From the NCBI GenBank assembly GCA_963575745.1, contig CAUYUJ010015507.1:47501-111500 (forward strand): DNA of 64,000 nucleotides. The letters run 5' to 3'. Origin of the DNA: Prorocentrum cordatum. Taxonomy: Eukaryota > Sar > Dinophyceae > Prorocentrales > Prorocentraceae. Position 1 is the first letter of the stretch. Each line of letters starts with the position of its first letter. Below the pieces are notes generated by a model. It was given only the letters and a program-made list of their open reading frames with translations. It had not been told where the DNA came from and ran no database searches. Shown here one piece after another: positions 9,927-20,739 of the stretch. Made by a program: the position numbers and the translations under genes.

Positions 9927-11299
9927 GATTTGGTCGCTGCTGCTCTCGTCGCGCCAGTCTGAGAAGGTGCGATCTGCAGGACTTGGAGTCGAGTCCCCAG
10001 AGGGCGTCGGACCGCTGATCAGTAAGAGGGTGAAGTGTATTCTGACCAAAGTTCGTCAGCATGCTAGGCTTGTTGCACATTGGAACGTTTCTTTCACTTA
10101 TCAGTTGTCGAAGGATAACGATAAGACACGCACACAGAGTACAATATTGCTTCACGGTCTCTGCACGTTCGGCAAAAGGTGGGTGAAGGTGGCGAGAAGG
10201 AAGGCGAGGTCGACGCCGTGCTGCGATCACGGCTACTTACCACGACGGTCGAGAACGGGGGCGATTCGAACCACCGCGGCGCTTTCCTGGAGGGTGTCTC
10301 GGGGCAGGGTGTCGACGGTCGATACAAAACGCGACATGCGGAACGCGTTCGGGTCCGTGAAGCACCAGTCTCTGGACGAGGCCGTGGATAGGCTGTATGA
10401 TGCTACGGGCGCTCACATCCTGAAGCAGAGGCATCGAAGGGCGTGTTTTCGGGTCACGGCCGATGGCGGCTACAACGTTTTTTCGCAACACGGAGGGGAA
10501 CTACATGGGGGATGCCAATGCTGCCGCTGTGTTTCAGGAAGCGTTCGCGCCGCCAGTGAATGAGTGGCAGATTGGCCACCATCTGAAGTTTCAGAATCGT
10601 CTACTGGGCACTTGCGCTGTTACAGGCGAGAAGTGCGACCTGAGCCTGCGCGTCTTTGCAGATGACCTGAACAAAACACACATTGTTCGGGACCTGGCCG
10701 ATGCACGAGCTATCATCATGCATTCAGATCGTCTACTGGATGGATCACTGCGCGAGCACGGTGTCTTCCAGAGCGCGGGTAAGAAACAGGTGGTCCCTCA
10801 TTTCAGCGGTCCTGGGGCACATTGGGCCACGAAGATGGCCTTTTCGTACGGTGCTCATGATCTCCCTGGACAAGTTTTACCGGTTGTTCCTTTTCTCGGG
10901 ACCCTCTTCTCGACGTCGGGATCGTGGGCGTCAGAGGTTGAAGCTAGGCGAGCTGCAGCTGTTCGAGGTTGGGCGCACATGAAGCGCTTCTGGTCTGTCT
11001 GTTCCTCATGGCGTTCGAAAAAAATGGCGTTCAGAAGCAATGTGATAGGCGCGGCGATCTCGGGGCTCACGGCTCTGGTCCTCTCGGCCTCCCAAGTTGC
11101 CCGTATTGAATCTATTTGGCTACGATATCTACGTGTGCTGCTAGGCGGTGTTGCTACCAGGATCGAGGTTGTCAACCCTGACGGTTCCAAGACTACGGTT
11201 ATCAGGACTCCCCCTGCTCATGTGTTATGGCGCCAGGCGGGACTAGTTCCGATTGACTTAGAGTTGAGGGTCCAGAGGTTGAAAGAGTGGCAGAAATAG
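9880..11299 (+). pseudogene. LINE ORF2 part 2: reverse transcriptase domain
   Basis: Two frames are needed. The first (to about 10,488) holds HGLCTFGKRWVKVARR, GYLPRRSRTGAIRTT and motif A TKRDMRNAFGSV with its catalytic Asp. After a frameshift in a T-rich run (ACGTTTTTTCGC) the second gives motif B NYMGDANAAAVFQEAFAP and motif C RVFADDLNKTH at 10,652-10,675, where FADD replaces the usual Y/F-x-D-D. The thumb-like continuation ends at TAG 11,297. The arrangement is that of a non-LTR RT. Confidence 0.8.
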
Positions 11300-12060
11300 C
11301 TCGTAGCCCGGTATGCCATGTTCAACAGCTGACGGCGGTCTTTGGGGCCTTGGAGGTTGAAGAAGCGGTTCCGTCGTCTTTTCCTGGTACCCCAGTGCGT
11401 GCACGAGCCCCAAGGATACCTCGAGAGGCAACCCTTGGGCCAAACATTTTGTGCAAGATCTTATGTATATGGAATGCGCGGAGGAGGGGAGGGACGTCTT
11501 GGAGTTACTTAGAGACGAGGCCAGTGTCATAGACTACTTGGGGATCTTTCGCGGGGGCTCCGAGGCCTATGACGCATTTCAGAAGATCGATATGCAGCAG
11601 TTTCGAGCTGAATGGTTGATGAGACCGTCGTTGCCCACTGACGTTTCCCCCGAACCAGGTGGGGCTGCCGAAGGTGAATATTGCTGTGCTTATCTTAATG
11701 ATGATGGCCTTGAATGTGGCCGACGTTTTGTATCACAACGAGCCCTGCTAGTCCACCAGAGGCAGGCCACAGGAGGTCAACATGGGATTCCGTCCACCAT
11801 TTCCAAGCTGGTTCTCACCAATCAATGTGTTGCCTGCCTGTCGACGTTCCGATGCCGTGATACTGCGGTCAGACATCTTGTGAATGCGTATCGGTTTGGT
11901 CGGTGCAGGGTAGACTCGTCGAAGTTCAACCCGCCAGTTCAAGATCCGGAAGATAGGTCATGTCCAATATGCCTGCAGCCTTTTCGGTCTTTTGAGGAGC
12001 TTCAGTTTCACCTACGTGATCACCTTCCCATCCCTCTTCCTGAATTTGTCTGGCATGTGG
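11287..12060 (+). pseudogene. LINE ORF2 part 3: zinc-finger C-terminus
   Basis: Following two further shifts (IARSPVCHVQQLTAVFGALE, then MECAEEGRDVLELLRDEAS), the frame encodes Cys/His clusters. One is CGRRFVSQRALLVHQRQ; another is CVACLSTFRCRDTAVRHL; the last is CPICLQPFRSFEELQFHL followed by RDH. Their spacing is C2H2-like. Terminal zinc fingers of this kind are common in LINE ORF2 proteins, where they bind nucleic acid. The frame stays open to 13,211 but past about 12,060 it looks like a shadow of the next ORF. Confidence 0.7.
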
Positions 12061-12774
12061 TCGGCGCTCCCTGCGGCAGCCCCAGTGGCCGCGACGGCGG
12101 CCCCCGCCGTGAGGCGCACGGCCGAAGGAGGAGGAGGAGGCGGACGGGCGAAGAAGGGAACGCAGACGAAATCCAATCGGACGGCATCGAAGGAGGAGGT
12201 TGCGGAGCTAGAAGAGTACGACGTAAATCAAATAAAAAAGATCGTGTCAGTGCTCATGAATTTGATGATGAATGTAACTATGCGTACTCGACAAGTAGAG
12301 GCTATTACTTTGATCACGATGACGATGGCAGAGAATACAGAACCCATCCTGCAGGGACGAGGAAGAGTGAAGGCGTGGGTGGAGGCGGCCCAGGACTTGA
12401 GGTCGAGGGGGAAAGAGGCGGAGGTGTCCAAGCTGGGGTCCATCTCGGTGGCGTGTCTAGTAGGGATGGCGGAGGGATGCGAGAAGGTCGGTGTAGCTGT
12501 GGGCCAGATGAACCTGCAGCGCCTGAACGAATGGAAGGAGATGAACAACAAGTTGTCACTGCCAGAGGTAGTGGCCAAGTATCCCTTTGTGAAAATAGCA
12601 ACGGCCTTCAAAGAGGGGGAGGCCAAATTGATGATTCCGAGGATCGAAGACGTCAAGCCATTGATCGCCTGTTGCGAGCAGCTGGGGGCACTGGTCCGAG
12701 AGGGCGTTGCTCCAATGGGCCACCTGGAGAGGATCCTTCAGACGTTCATGGCGGGCGAGGACATGGATATCTAA
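12055..12774 (+). CDS. Uncharacterised 239-aa ORF, possibly LINE ORF1
   Basis: The ORF starts MWSALPAAAPVAATAAP and has a Gly/Lys-rich linker, then an acidic helix (KEEVAELEEYDVNQIKKIV) and a mostly helical body without Cys. It ends at TAA 12,772. The Ala/Pro-rich start, basic linker and helical body are compatible with an RNA-binding ORF1 protein. No domain can be assigned with certainty. It is the only uninterrupted protein frame in the element. It lies downstream of ORF2, although LINE ORF1 normally precedes ORF2, and its ATG overlaps the end of the zinc-finger frame. Confidence 0.5.
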   Translation: MWSALPAAAPVAATAAPAVRRTAEGGGGGGRAKKGTQTKSNRTASKEEVAELEEYDVNQIKKIVSVLMNLMMNVTMRTRQVEAITLITMTMAENTEPILQGRGRVKAWVEAAQDLRSRGKEAEVSKLGSISVACLVGMAEGCEKVGVAVGQMNLQRLNEWKEMNNKLSLPEVVAKYPFVKIATAFKEGEAKLMIPRIEDVKPLIACCEQLGALVREGVAPMGHLERILQTFMAGEDMDI

Positions 12775-13350
12775 GCGTGCACAGTGACGACGGTGATGTT
12801 GGGATTACTGACAGAGTGGCGGTGTCGAATGACATGTGGGTGCCAAATACTGTTGATGAGAATTATCATGAGTCATCACCGACGCCGATTTCGTTGCGAA
12901 TTCGAACTTCACGAAGTGTGAGGACCCAGCGTGCGAGTTTAGCTGCTACGAGTGTGTCGACCGCGACTGGCGTGTCTCGGACGTCGGCCCCGAGGACAGC
13001 TACGACCTGTCTTGAGGCCCGCTCCACTGCTGCCTGCCAGGCCGTGGTATCCCCCCCTCGTCCTCCGTCTCCCCCTGAGCCCTCGTCTCCGACTCCTCTT
13101 CCTCCTCCTACCATGCGTGCTAGAGGTGCTGTAATTCGAAGTTTTCGGGACTCTGGATTCGGCGAATCACTTTCTGGAGCTGCGGCTCGCTTGGTAGGTT
13201 TCCAAGGGTAAGTTTTGTAGCGTGTTTAGGGTTTTGATGCCCTGGGAACTCAGGGCGGACGGTGGTCCGAACATCGCGGCTGGTAAGTCGGTCCTAGGGC
13301 TCTCTGGTGCTGTCACCATCTGGATCAATGCCCCGATAGGAGTCTGATCT

Positions 13351-13426
13351 GATCCTCCTCCTCCTCTCCTCCTCCTCCTCCTCCTCCTCCTCCTCTCCTC
13401 CTCCTCCTCCTCCTCCTCCTCCTCCA
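13351..13426. repeat. (CCT)n microsatellite
   Basis: The CCT run marks the return to intron-type sequence after the LINE. Confidence 0.85.
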
Positions 13427-13913
13427 AGCAGGTCACGGGAGCTGGGTGTGCCCTCGCGATTCTGCCTTGGGCGTCGATGCGCGCCGACCAGCGTCTGCGA
13501 GCCGATGGGATCGCGCCGATCTGGTGTCGGTGAGCGTCGGTGAGCGTCGGTTGGCGTCGGCGTCGTTTCGCAAGAGCGGACGAGATGGTACTGGAGGCTC
13601 CCGTGAGTTGCCACCGAGCGCGTAGGGTCCTCAGCGGGCTCAAGCTTTGGCAGCGGAGCGGGAGAGACAGCGGCTCTGGCGAGACGACCCCCCAGGACTC
13701 GGCAGCTGCATGGCGGCCGGCATGTGTAGAACGGTTTTTGACATCTGTTCCACGTTTTTTTTTGAAATTCGTTCAACGCCGCTCAATCGTGCGGTTGTTT
13801 TTTTGGGTTCGTGCTGCAACGTTCGGGGATCTGCTCATGGGGGCGCCCACCTCCCCACCTCCTCTCGTTGAGAACATGTCGCGACGGGAGCGTTCGGGCA
13901 ATCTGCGGGCTCT

Positions 13914-14040
13914 GGGGGCCCTCGCCGGGCCCCGGGACCATCAACAAAAACAACTCGGGGTGAAAACTCCGGTCCCGGGGAAAGGGCCCAGATCTCCAGG
14001 GGTCCATGCTGCGAAAAGATCATGACGTCGGAGTTCTAGA
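13914..14040 (+). repeat. Dispersed repeat family F
   Basis: The recurring order is GGGCCCTCGCCGGGCCCCGG GACC, about 30 bases, CCGGTCCCGGGGAA, GATCTCCAGGGGTCCA, then CATGACGTCGGAGTTCT. Related copies occur near 21,400, 26,380, 29,830, 43,120, 59,020, 60,900 (reversed) and 62,560. Confidence 0.6.
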
Positions 14041-14233
14041 AGCGAGATGTTGGGACGTTCTTGTTGGTTGCCTGGCGTTTTTGAACCCCCCAGCGGCTGC
14101 GCCTCGCTTGGATGGCTCCTGGATTCCCCTTGCCGTCCCGAACGGCCTCCGCAGGGCCGAGGTGTGAACCGAAAGCCACCAGGGGATAACCAGGCGGGCC
14201 CGGGCTCAGGGGAGAAGCCACATGGCTCCCCCT

Positions 14234-14472
14234 TCTCCTCCTCCTCCTCCTCCTCCTCCTCCTCCTCCTCCTCCTCCTCCTCCTCCTCCTCTTCCCCTCC
14301 TGCTCCTGCTCCTCTCCTCCTCCTCCTCCTCCTCCTCCTCCTCCTCCTCCTCCTCCTCTCCCTCCCCCTCCCCCTCCTCCTCCTCCTCCTCCTGCTCCTC
14401 CTCCTCCTCCTCCTCCTCCTCCTCCTCCTCCTCCTCTCCTCCTCCTCCTCCTCCTCCTCCTCCTCCTCCTCC
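14234..14472. repeat. (CCT)n array, 240 bp
   Basis: CCT units are interrupted by CCCCTCCTGCTCCTG and CTCCCTCCCCCTCC segments. Confidence 0.9.
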
Positions 14473-14995
14473 GCCATATGGCTCAGGGGGGCAGGCATCG
14501 TCTCCCAATCGCCCATCGAGGGCCGACAGGGGCCCGATAGCCCACCCAGGCACAGGAGCGTGCGGATTCGCATCGGGAGCCTATCGCATCGTGATGATCC
14601 TGGGGCCCGGGTAATGCCCCAAGGGGCTGGAAATACAGTCAACCCGCATAGTAAGGATGGGCAACCTTCCCAAGGGTACCCTTGCATCTTTGCCTCCTCG
14701 GTCCATCCTTGGCCACTTTCGTTGGCCCTGCCCCGCCCGAACAGCTTCGAAATGGGCGCCCAAGGCCCTTGCATCCTTATGTCGCGCATCCTTGCTGTAC
14801 GGGTTGCCTGTAGCAGAAGCCTGGCGTCGTGATTCTTTCCCTCGGCCCGAGGCGAGACCACGCCAGTGCCTGGAACCCTCCCGAGCGGGTCCATGCCGAC
14901 CCGCTCGTCGACGTGGGCCCAGGCGTGGCGGCCAGAGGCGCCTGCCAGAGAGGCCTGGGGGGAGCGGGAACACGCCGGAGAGGGCCCCCGCCCAG

Positions 14996-15118
14996 GTGCT
15001 CACGGGCTTCGGGGGCGCCGCCATACTCATGGCGTCGCTGCCGCTGGGCTTCGTAGTGCCCGCCGCGGCCGAGGGGCCCGTGCTGTCGGCGGTCAACGTG
15101 TGCTTCGACGCATCCTCG
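14996..15118 (+). CDS. SLC43-like MFS transporter, exon 4
   Basis: Forty-one codons begin VLTGFGGAAILMASLPLGFV and end NVCFDASS. In the family this is the helix 4 G-F/I-x-G motif and the helix 5 end with its very typical F-D-A-S-S. The exon is flanked by a clean CAG acceptor and a GTCGCC donor, both in phase 0. Joined to exon 5 it reads FDASS-VVFLLVYRLY, the continuous family signature. This makes it one of the most secure exons of the gene. Confidence 0.85.
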
Positions 15119-15825
15119 GTCGCCGGAGCAGCAGAGAACAGAAGGCGACACAGAATCCGAAGCTGCCGGAGGCCCGCGCGGCTGTCCGCAGTCCGCGCTG
15201 GACCCCCTCGGCCAGTGAGCGAACCGTGACCGCAGGAGGTCTTCAGTTTTGATCCCCTCCCCCCTTTTCACTCGGCGGTGAATCGGACTGGTCCTAAAAC
15301 CTCCTCCTCCTCCTCCTCCTCCTCCTCCTCCTCCTCCTCCTCCCTCTGGGCCCTCGTGGGGCCTGAGCCCTCGTGGGGCCTAAGGCATAAGAAGTAGTGG
15401 TCGTCGTAGTCGTAGTCGCAGTCGTAGTCGTAGTCGTAGCTGTCGTAGTCGTTGTTGCGCGGCGAGCGCCGTGGGAAAGAATGATCAGATCCCCCTTGTT
15501 GGTGGGACCCCAGTCCTTCAATTAGGCCGCCGAAACATAAGTGTGTACCCTCTATTGGGGAGATTCTAAAGACCTTTCAGGGTTATGCCGCCGCGCTGTT
15601 CGTTCCGACGCGCGGCCTTTCGTCCTGGGGAGGGCGCCGCGGCCACCGGGGCAAACTCCGCCTCGGGCGCGGCTGGCTTTGCCTCGGTGCCGGCGTCTTC
15701 CACTTGTGCTTGTGGCGCATGGCTTGCCGCGGGTTGGCCGCTGTGTCGGTGTCGCCCACTTGGGCGCCTGCGAGAAAACGCGGAAGGCGGCGACATCTCG
15801 GCGGGTGGTGGTGCCAGAAATGGGG

Positions 15826-15980
15826 GGCCCAAAAATATACACCACCACCACCACCACCTCCTCCCTCACGCCTCCCTCCCCCAGGAAAGAGGAGAGGAAT
15901 AGAGGAGAGAGGAGGAATCGACGTGGTGGTGGTGGTGGTGGTGGTGGTGGTGGTGGTGTATATTCTTTGGGCCCCCAAGA
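15826..15980. repeat. Foldback repeat family J, copy J1
   Basis: GGGGCCCAAAAATATACACC runs into (ACC)n, then a CCTCC/GGAGG middle, then (GGT)n and GGTGTATATTCTTTGGGCCC. The two arms are complementary over about 40 bases including the trinucleotide tracts. Confidence 0.75.
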
Positions 15981-16089
15981 AAGTGGCCCTGGCCCGAGAG
16001 GCGCTCCCAGGCCTCTGAGAGGATGCTGTTTCCGCCCGGGCGTGTCTCCTCGGCTTCGGCCTCTATTGGGGCCCGTCGCTGGGCCCCTC

Positions 16090-16380
16090 CTCCTCCTCCT
16101 CCTCCTCCTCCTCCGCCTCCGCCTCCGCCTCCGCCTCCGCCTCCGCCTCCGCCTCCGCCTCCTTCTCCTTCTCCGCCTCCGCCTCCGCCTCCGCCTCCTC
16201 CTCCTCCTCCTCCTCCTCCTCCTCCGCCTCCGCCTCCGCCTCCGCCTCCTCCTCCTCCTCCTCTGCCCAGGGGAAGGGGCCGTGACCTGGGGCCGACCTC
16301 CTCCTCCTCCTCCTCCTCCTCCTCCTCCTCCTCCGCCTCCGCCTCCGCCTCCGCCTCCGCCTCCTCCTCCTCCTCCGCCC
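16090..16380. repeat. CCT/CCG compound array
   Basis: Blocks of CTCCTC alternate with blocks of CTCCGC. They are split by two near-identical copies of GGGGAAGGGGCCGTGACCTG GGGCCGACC (near 16,270 and 16,380), so the array was duplicated with its unique flank. Confidence 0.85.
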
Positions 16381-16419
16381 CGGGGAAGGGGCCGTGACCT
16401 GGGGCCGACCATGGAAAGA

Positions 16420-16620
16420 GGCTTATCATCGTCGGATGTCTGGGCTCCCAGCCACCTTGGAGCCTCTGGGGCCCCCTGGGCCTCGAGGGGGCTGCTCCGT
16501 GAGCCCTCTGCGCTTCCCTGGGAAAGCTGGGGCCACCTTGGGTAGGGGCCACTTCTAGCAGCGTCTGGCTCTCCTGGCAAGATCTCTGGGAGCCAATGGA
16601 GAGACCTTTTTCGAGTTTGC
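16420..16620. repeat. Dispersed repeat family I, copy 1
   Basis: GGCCCCCTGGGCCTCGAGGG, TTCCCTGGGAAAGCTGGGGC and CACCTTGGGTAGGGGCCACT reappear in reverse complement at 26,710-26,850. Confidence 0.6.
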
Positions 16621-17689
16621 ACCCGCATTGGTCGCTTCCTGCCCCCCCCCCCCAGGTAGCTCGGACCAACGATGATACCGCGTTCATTTCTGAGGGTGGT
16701 TATGTCCACGTTGCGTGCACTTTGCTGTTACTTTTTGTCTGGACTGCCCGGGCCCGCCTTCCTTCGTTCGCACTGGCCCAGTGGGTTCAAATTCTGTACA
16801 CAAATCTATGTGCTGTCCTTTGCCATTGCGTTCGCGAGTGTGTTGGGTGTTGCTCGCTGTTTCTGCCATGCAGGGGTGGCCTGTTCCCCTTGGTTCTTCT
16901 ATGCATTTGTTAGCGGGTTCTACGTGTTGGCTGGGGGTCCGAAGGCTCCTGCGGGATAGGGTCGAGGAGGGTGTGGAGGGCGAGGGAGAGGCAAGACGTA
17001 GTAAGTCAATGCGCCGTTTCAGGATGAGCAGATTTCCCCATGTACCCTTGCCTTCTTGCCGTTTTGGCCGTTCAGTCTTCCATGGTCAGCGGGCGGCGTA
17101 GGAGGGCACTGATAGAAGCACCCTGCCTTGACGGTCGGCCGCCGGGCCAGGGCAAATTCTGGCCCCGGCGGGCCTGGGGCCTGCTGCAAACTATGGTCCC
17201 GGCGGGCCCCGGGCCCAGGCGCACCGTGGCCCCAGCGGGCCCTGGGCCAACGCAAATTCTGGCGGGCCCCGGGCCTGCTGCAAGCTGTGGCCCCGGCGGG
17301 CCCTGGGCCCAGGCGCACCGTGGCCCCGGCGAGGGTTCGCGGCGGTTCCAGCCCCAAGGTTTGCCGCAGTGTGCAGGTGTGGCGGGGCCATGGTTGTGTT
17401 TTGATGTCGTCGTCGAGGCGCGGGGGGCGCAGACCTGCGCGTCGGCACCTTTCACGTGTAATTCGCGGCCGGAATTGGAAATGGCCGGAAATAGAATTGA
17501 CCGGATTTAGTAATGAGTGCTCGGTACCCGTTATAGTTATGTGTCTGATATTTGGTGTCCTTATGGGCGAGGCGACCCTCAGTGCCTGACGGCTCGTGGT
17601 GCCGTCCATGCGTGGCAATGGGCATGTTGCGGGCGCGCCAGCAGGCGCGAATACGGCGTTTCCCTTGCTCTCCCGGGATGTTGCGATGC

Positions 17690-17830
17690 TCTCCGCAGAG
17701 CGGCGGCGGCGCCGGCGGCGGCGGGCCTCTGGAGGCCTCTGGAGGCCCGCAGGAGGCCCCCAGAGGCCCACCAGGATACAGGAACGGCCCACAGCCTTCG
17801 GACCTCGAGCTTCGAACTTTGATAGGGCAG
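17690..17830. repeat. Dispersed repeat family I-like segment
   Basis: GGCCTCTGGAGGCCCGCAGG AGGC, CACCAGGATACAGGAACGGC and CCTTCGGACCTCGAGCTTCG AAC are the complement of 26,565-26,700. Foldback copy A1 follows about 30 bases later. Confidence 0.6.
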
Positions 17831-17855
17831 AAAGCGACATAAGCATCAACTATTT

Positions 17856-17980
17856 GAGGTCCGAGCGGGTTTCTTGGATCGGCGGACGCCCCTGCTTGGC
17901 GCGCGGAGCGCGCCAGAGGCAGCGCCGGAGGCGCCGCTGGGGGGCCCAAGCGCAGATCCAAGAAGTTCGCGCGGACCTCC
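17856..17980. repeat. Foldback repeat family A, copy A1
   Basis: The arms GAGGTCCGAGCGGGTTTCTT GGATCGGCG and GCAGATCCAAGAAGTTCGCG CGGACCTCC are complementary. Between them lie two nested hairpins, GGCGCGCGGAGCGCGCC and GCGCCGGAGGCGCC. Confidence 0.75.
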
Positions 17981-18535
17981 GAAAGTTTGTGTGTTCATGC
18001 CGTGTCTTGTCCCTCCATTGCCAGGCTGGCCGCGCCGGCCACTCCTGAGGAACGTCTTCGTGCAGTGAGCGCCCTCCCGCTTTCACCCGCCTTCCGCGGT
18101 CGCCCCTCCGCGGCCTCCCGTCGGACAGTTCGTTCGCCCGCTCCCGGCCAGCCAGAGCGCGCGTGCGGATGGCTTCTGCCGCGCTGCGACGTAAAACGGT
18201 CCTCCTACGGCTTCCCGAAGCCCTCGTGCTCCGTCGCACCCCTGTCGCACCCCCAGACGTGCAGGCACGGCGGGCTGGGCGTTCCGCCCGAGGATCCGTC
18301 ACCACCTCGCCCGAGGCTCGACGTGAGCAGCACCTTCACGGACGGGGGGCGGCCGGCTTTCACAGTATGGCGCCCAGTCCTCTTACGGTTTCCCGAAGCC
18401 CTCGTGCTCCGTGGCGCTCTCGCGCTCCGCGCCCCCGCCCCTCCGAGCGCCGCCGACCGCGACCCGAGCGACCCCCCCCCCGCGGGCCTCCGACAGTTCA
18501 GCATCGTCTGGCCGATGCTCATCCCCGTGGTGCAG

Positions 18536-18615
18536 GAGAGGAGGAGGAGGAGGAGGAGTAGGAGGAGAAAGAGGAGGAGGAGGAGGAGGAGGAGGAGGAG
18601 GAGGAGGAGGAGGAG
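18536..18615. repeat. (GGA)n microsatellite
   Basis: GGAGGA units with AGTAGGAGGAGAAAGA interruptions. This is one of the arrays with purines on the gene's sense strand. Confidence 0.85.
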
Positions 18616-19535
18616 CAGAAGGAGGCAGGACGAAGCAGGAGCAGGCAGAGGTCGCCCGCCCCGGTGGGGACGGGCCCCGCGGAACTCGAAGGGAGTAGTA
18701 CGCATCCCCACCCGGGGGGCCCCAGACCGGTTGAACGAGGCTCAACATTGTGCTTGTGTCTGGGCCTCCCGAACGGGGTCCGAGTAGATAGGGTCGAAAG
18801 ATCGCTCCGCATCGCCGCTGCATCGACGATGCGGCTCGATGTGGAGCCAGAGTTTCCTCACGCCAATGGCGGCGATGCATCGCCGACGTCGCCGATGCAT
18901 TTCCGATACGTCGCCAATGCGTGGTCGATGCGTCGCCGATGCGGTGGCGGTGCGGCGCGATCCTCCGACCCCATCTACTCGGACCCTGTTTAGGACCACT
19001 GAGCCTACTATCCCTAACCCTAATATCACAATTCGTTCGTGACCTAACTTAGGTTCCCCGTTTTTAGGGATATCCCTAAGTAAATGGGTGGCTTCGTTTG
19101 ATGCGTCTGCATGTTTGCCAGTGTGGACACCGAGCAGGGTGCTTCTAGCAATCTATGTGGTGCTACCTACGCGGTGGTGCAATCTGTCTGGAGCAATATA
19201 TGTGGTGCAGTCTTTGTAAAGCCATTAATTTTGTACCAGCAATGTGGCGCAATGTAAATGTAGGAGCTAGCGTACCCAGCTATGTGGTGTGAGCTATTTG
19301 GTGCACGCTACGTGATGCAATGTATGTTGTAAGAGCTCGCGTATTCACTTATGTGGCGCGAGCTGCGTAGTTTAAGTTAAGTGGTGCAACCAATATATGT
19401 GGTAGGAGCTAGCGTGCTCATTCTTGTGGTTTGAGCTATGTGGTTTAAGCAGCGTGATGCAATTTCTGTTAAGACTTAGCGCACTTATCGAGGGCAGTTG
19501 AAAGATGGTCAGTATTTTTCGCTGAAGCTGTAAGC

Positions 19536-19720
19536 TTGCATCCCTTTTCCGCAATGGCAACGCAACGCAATGCTAAGCACGGCGTATTAATGCGAAGCAA
19601 GCCCAAGCAATGCACTGCAATGCAACGCGGAGCAATGCAAAGCAAGGCCATGCAATGCAACCCTTTGCCCTGCAATGCAACGCAAGGCAGAGTAACGAAG
19701 AGCAGCGCAACCGCACAGGA
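19536..19720. repeat. GCAATGCAACGC-type short repeat
   Basis: GCAATGCAA, GCAAAGCAA and GCAACGCAA pentamer-based units repeat about 20 times. The next 150 bases are GGCGACG-rich. Confidence 0.75.
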
Positions 19721-20074
19721 ACGCAACGCGATGGCGACGGCGAAGCAACGGCGACGGGCGGCGACGAGGCGGCGACGGGGCGGCGACGGCCGTCACGCAG
19801 CCGCCAAACCGATACCCAAGCCCAGGCGACAGGCGGCGATGAGGCGGCGACGCGGCGGCGACGGTCGGCACGGAGCCGCCGGACCGACACACAGGTCCAG
19901 TTCCTTAGACCAGAAGTGAGAACCCCTAGGTACAAACACGGTTTGGAGAAAAACGGGCCCCCTTTTCCCTGGCGCTGTTGGCCCTCCTGACTCAGGGCCC
20001 CTCCCAGAAGGGTGAGAGGTACTGCTGTTGCTCATCGTAGGAAGCCTCTATCGTGCCGCGTTCCTCTCCTCGAG

Positions 20075-20164
20075 GTCGTCTTCCTCCTCGTGTACCGCCT
20101 GTACGCATCGCTTGGCCTCTCGCGGCGGGCGCTGCTGGTGGGCCACGCGGCCGACGGGGGCAGC
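20075..20164 (+). CDS. SLC43-like MFS transporter, exon 5
   Basis: Thirty codons read VVFLLVYRLYASLGLSRRAL and then LVGHAADGGS, which is helix 5 and the cytoplasmic turn that follows FDASS in this family. The acceptor is CTCGAG before GTC and the donor is GTGAAG, both in phase 0. The acceptor context (TCCTCTCCTCGAG) closely resembles that of exon 7 (TCCTCCTCCTCGAG), so the two introns may have drawn their 3' ends from related repeats. Confidence 0.8.
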
Positions 20165-20228
20165 GTGAAGGGCGGGCTATGCCCAGGGGGAGGGCATCGA
20201 CCCCCCAGGCGCCATTCATCGCTGCCCT

Positions 20229-20298
20229 GGGAGGAGGAGGAGGAGGAGGAGGAGGAGGAGGAGGAGGAGGAGGAGGAGGAGGAGGAGGAGGAGGAGGA
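20229..20298. repeat. (GGA)n microsatellite
   Basis: An almost pure GGA run, about 65 bases after the donor of exon 5. Confidence 0.9.
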
Positions 20299-20488
20299 TG
20301 CGAGGCTTGAGGTCTCTGGGCGTTTTCGTCAGCTCTCGGCGGCCCCCCCCCCCGGCCACGGGGTCCGCTCCGGCGGCCGTGGCTCGCCGGGAGCGTCCGG
20401 GGGGCGCCCGGCTCGTCCCGAGCGGCCGCTGGAGAGCCGAGCAGTGGCCCGAAATCCAGGGGGCAACGCCGGGGGGGGGCGGGATGGG

Positions 20489-20646
20489 CTTAAGTCGGGC
20501 CTGTCCCTCAACCGGGGGGAAGAGTAGTCAAAAGATAGCCTGGGAATTATTTTTGGAGTATTTTTGGGGCATCTTTTGAGTTTCTTCGGGGTGTTTTCGA
20601 TTTTTCCTCCAGGATCCCTTTGCAGGGGGACAAGGCCCGACCTAAG
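20489..20646. repeat. Foldback repeat family E, copy E2
   Basis: The ends TTAAGTCGGGCCTGTCCCTC and GACAAGGCCCGACCTAAGG match those of E4. The core contains TTTTTGGAGTATTTTTGGGG-type AT-rich sequence. Confidence 0.7.
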
Positions 20647-20739
20647 GATAGGCTCATGGAGGGGCGCAGCGACCCCGAATTGCCCAGTCATCGCCGACAG
20701 GGGCCTGATAGCCCACCCTGCCCAGGAACTCGGAGGAAG

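Larger units (their letters stand above)
8165..13215 (+). mobile_element. Decayed LINE (APE endonuclease + reverse transcriptase + zinc fingers)
   Basis: A block of about 5 kb, clearly lower in GC than its surroundings, carries in order an APE-type endonuclease domain, an RT domain, C2H2-like zinc fingers and a second short ORF. It lies in intron 3 on the host strand. At least one in-frame stop (TAA at 8595) and several frameshifts (near 9910, 10,488, 11,290 and 11,440) show it is dead. I see no poly(A) tail or target-site duplication, so the ends are set by composition and by where CCT repeats resume (13,352). Confidence 0.8.
7905..14995 (+). other. Intron 3 of the transporter gene
   Basis: This is a 7.1 kb intron that hosts a LINE of about 5 kb in the same orientation, CCT arrays on both sides, and family F/G repeat fragments at 13,914-14,040 and 14,505-14,600. 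The segment 14,600-14,990 shows nothing I can name. Confidence 0.6.
15119..20074 (+). other. Intron 4 of the transporter gene
   Basis: The intron holds the J1 hairpin, CCT/CCG arrays, a family I repeat, foldback A1, a GGA array and GC-rich dispersed sequence. At 19,080-19,500 there is an AT-richer block with loose recurrences of GTGGTGCAATGTA and GAGCTAGCGT, followed by GCAATGCAACGC repeats. I see no exon here. Confidence 0.55.

Noticed and set aside
11451-13211. Single 586-residue protein continuing past the zinc fingers
   Set aside because: Beyond about 12,060 the composition is that of a shadow frame of the clean 239-aa ORF.
19005-19080. Telomere-like CCCTAACCCTAA
   Set aside because: Only two units, followed by AGGGATATCCCT palindromic sequence; no array.
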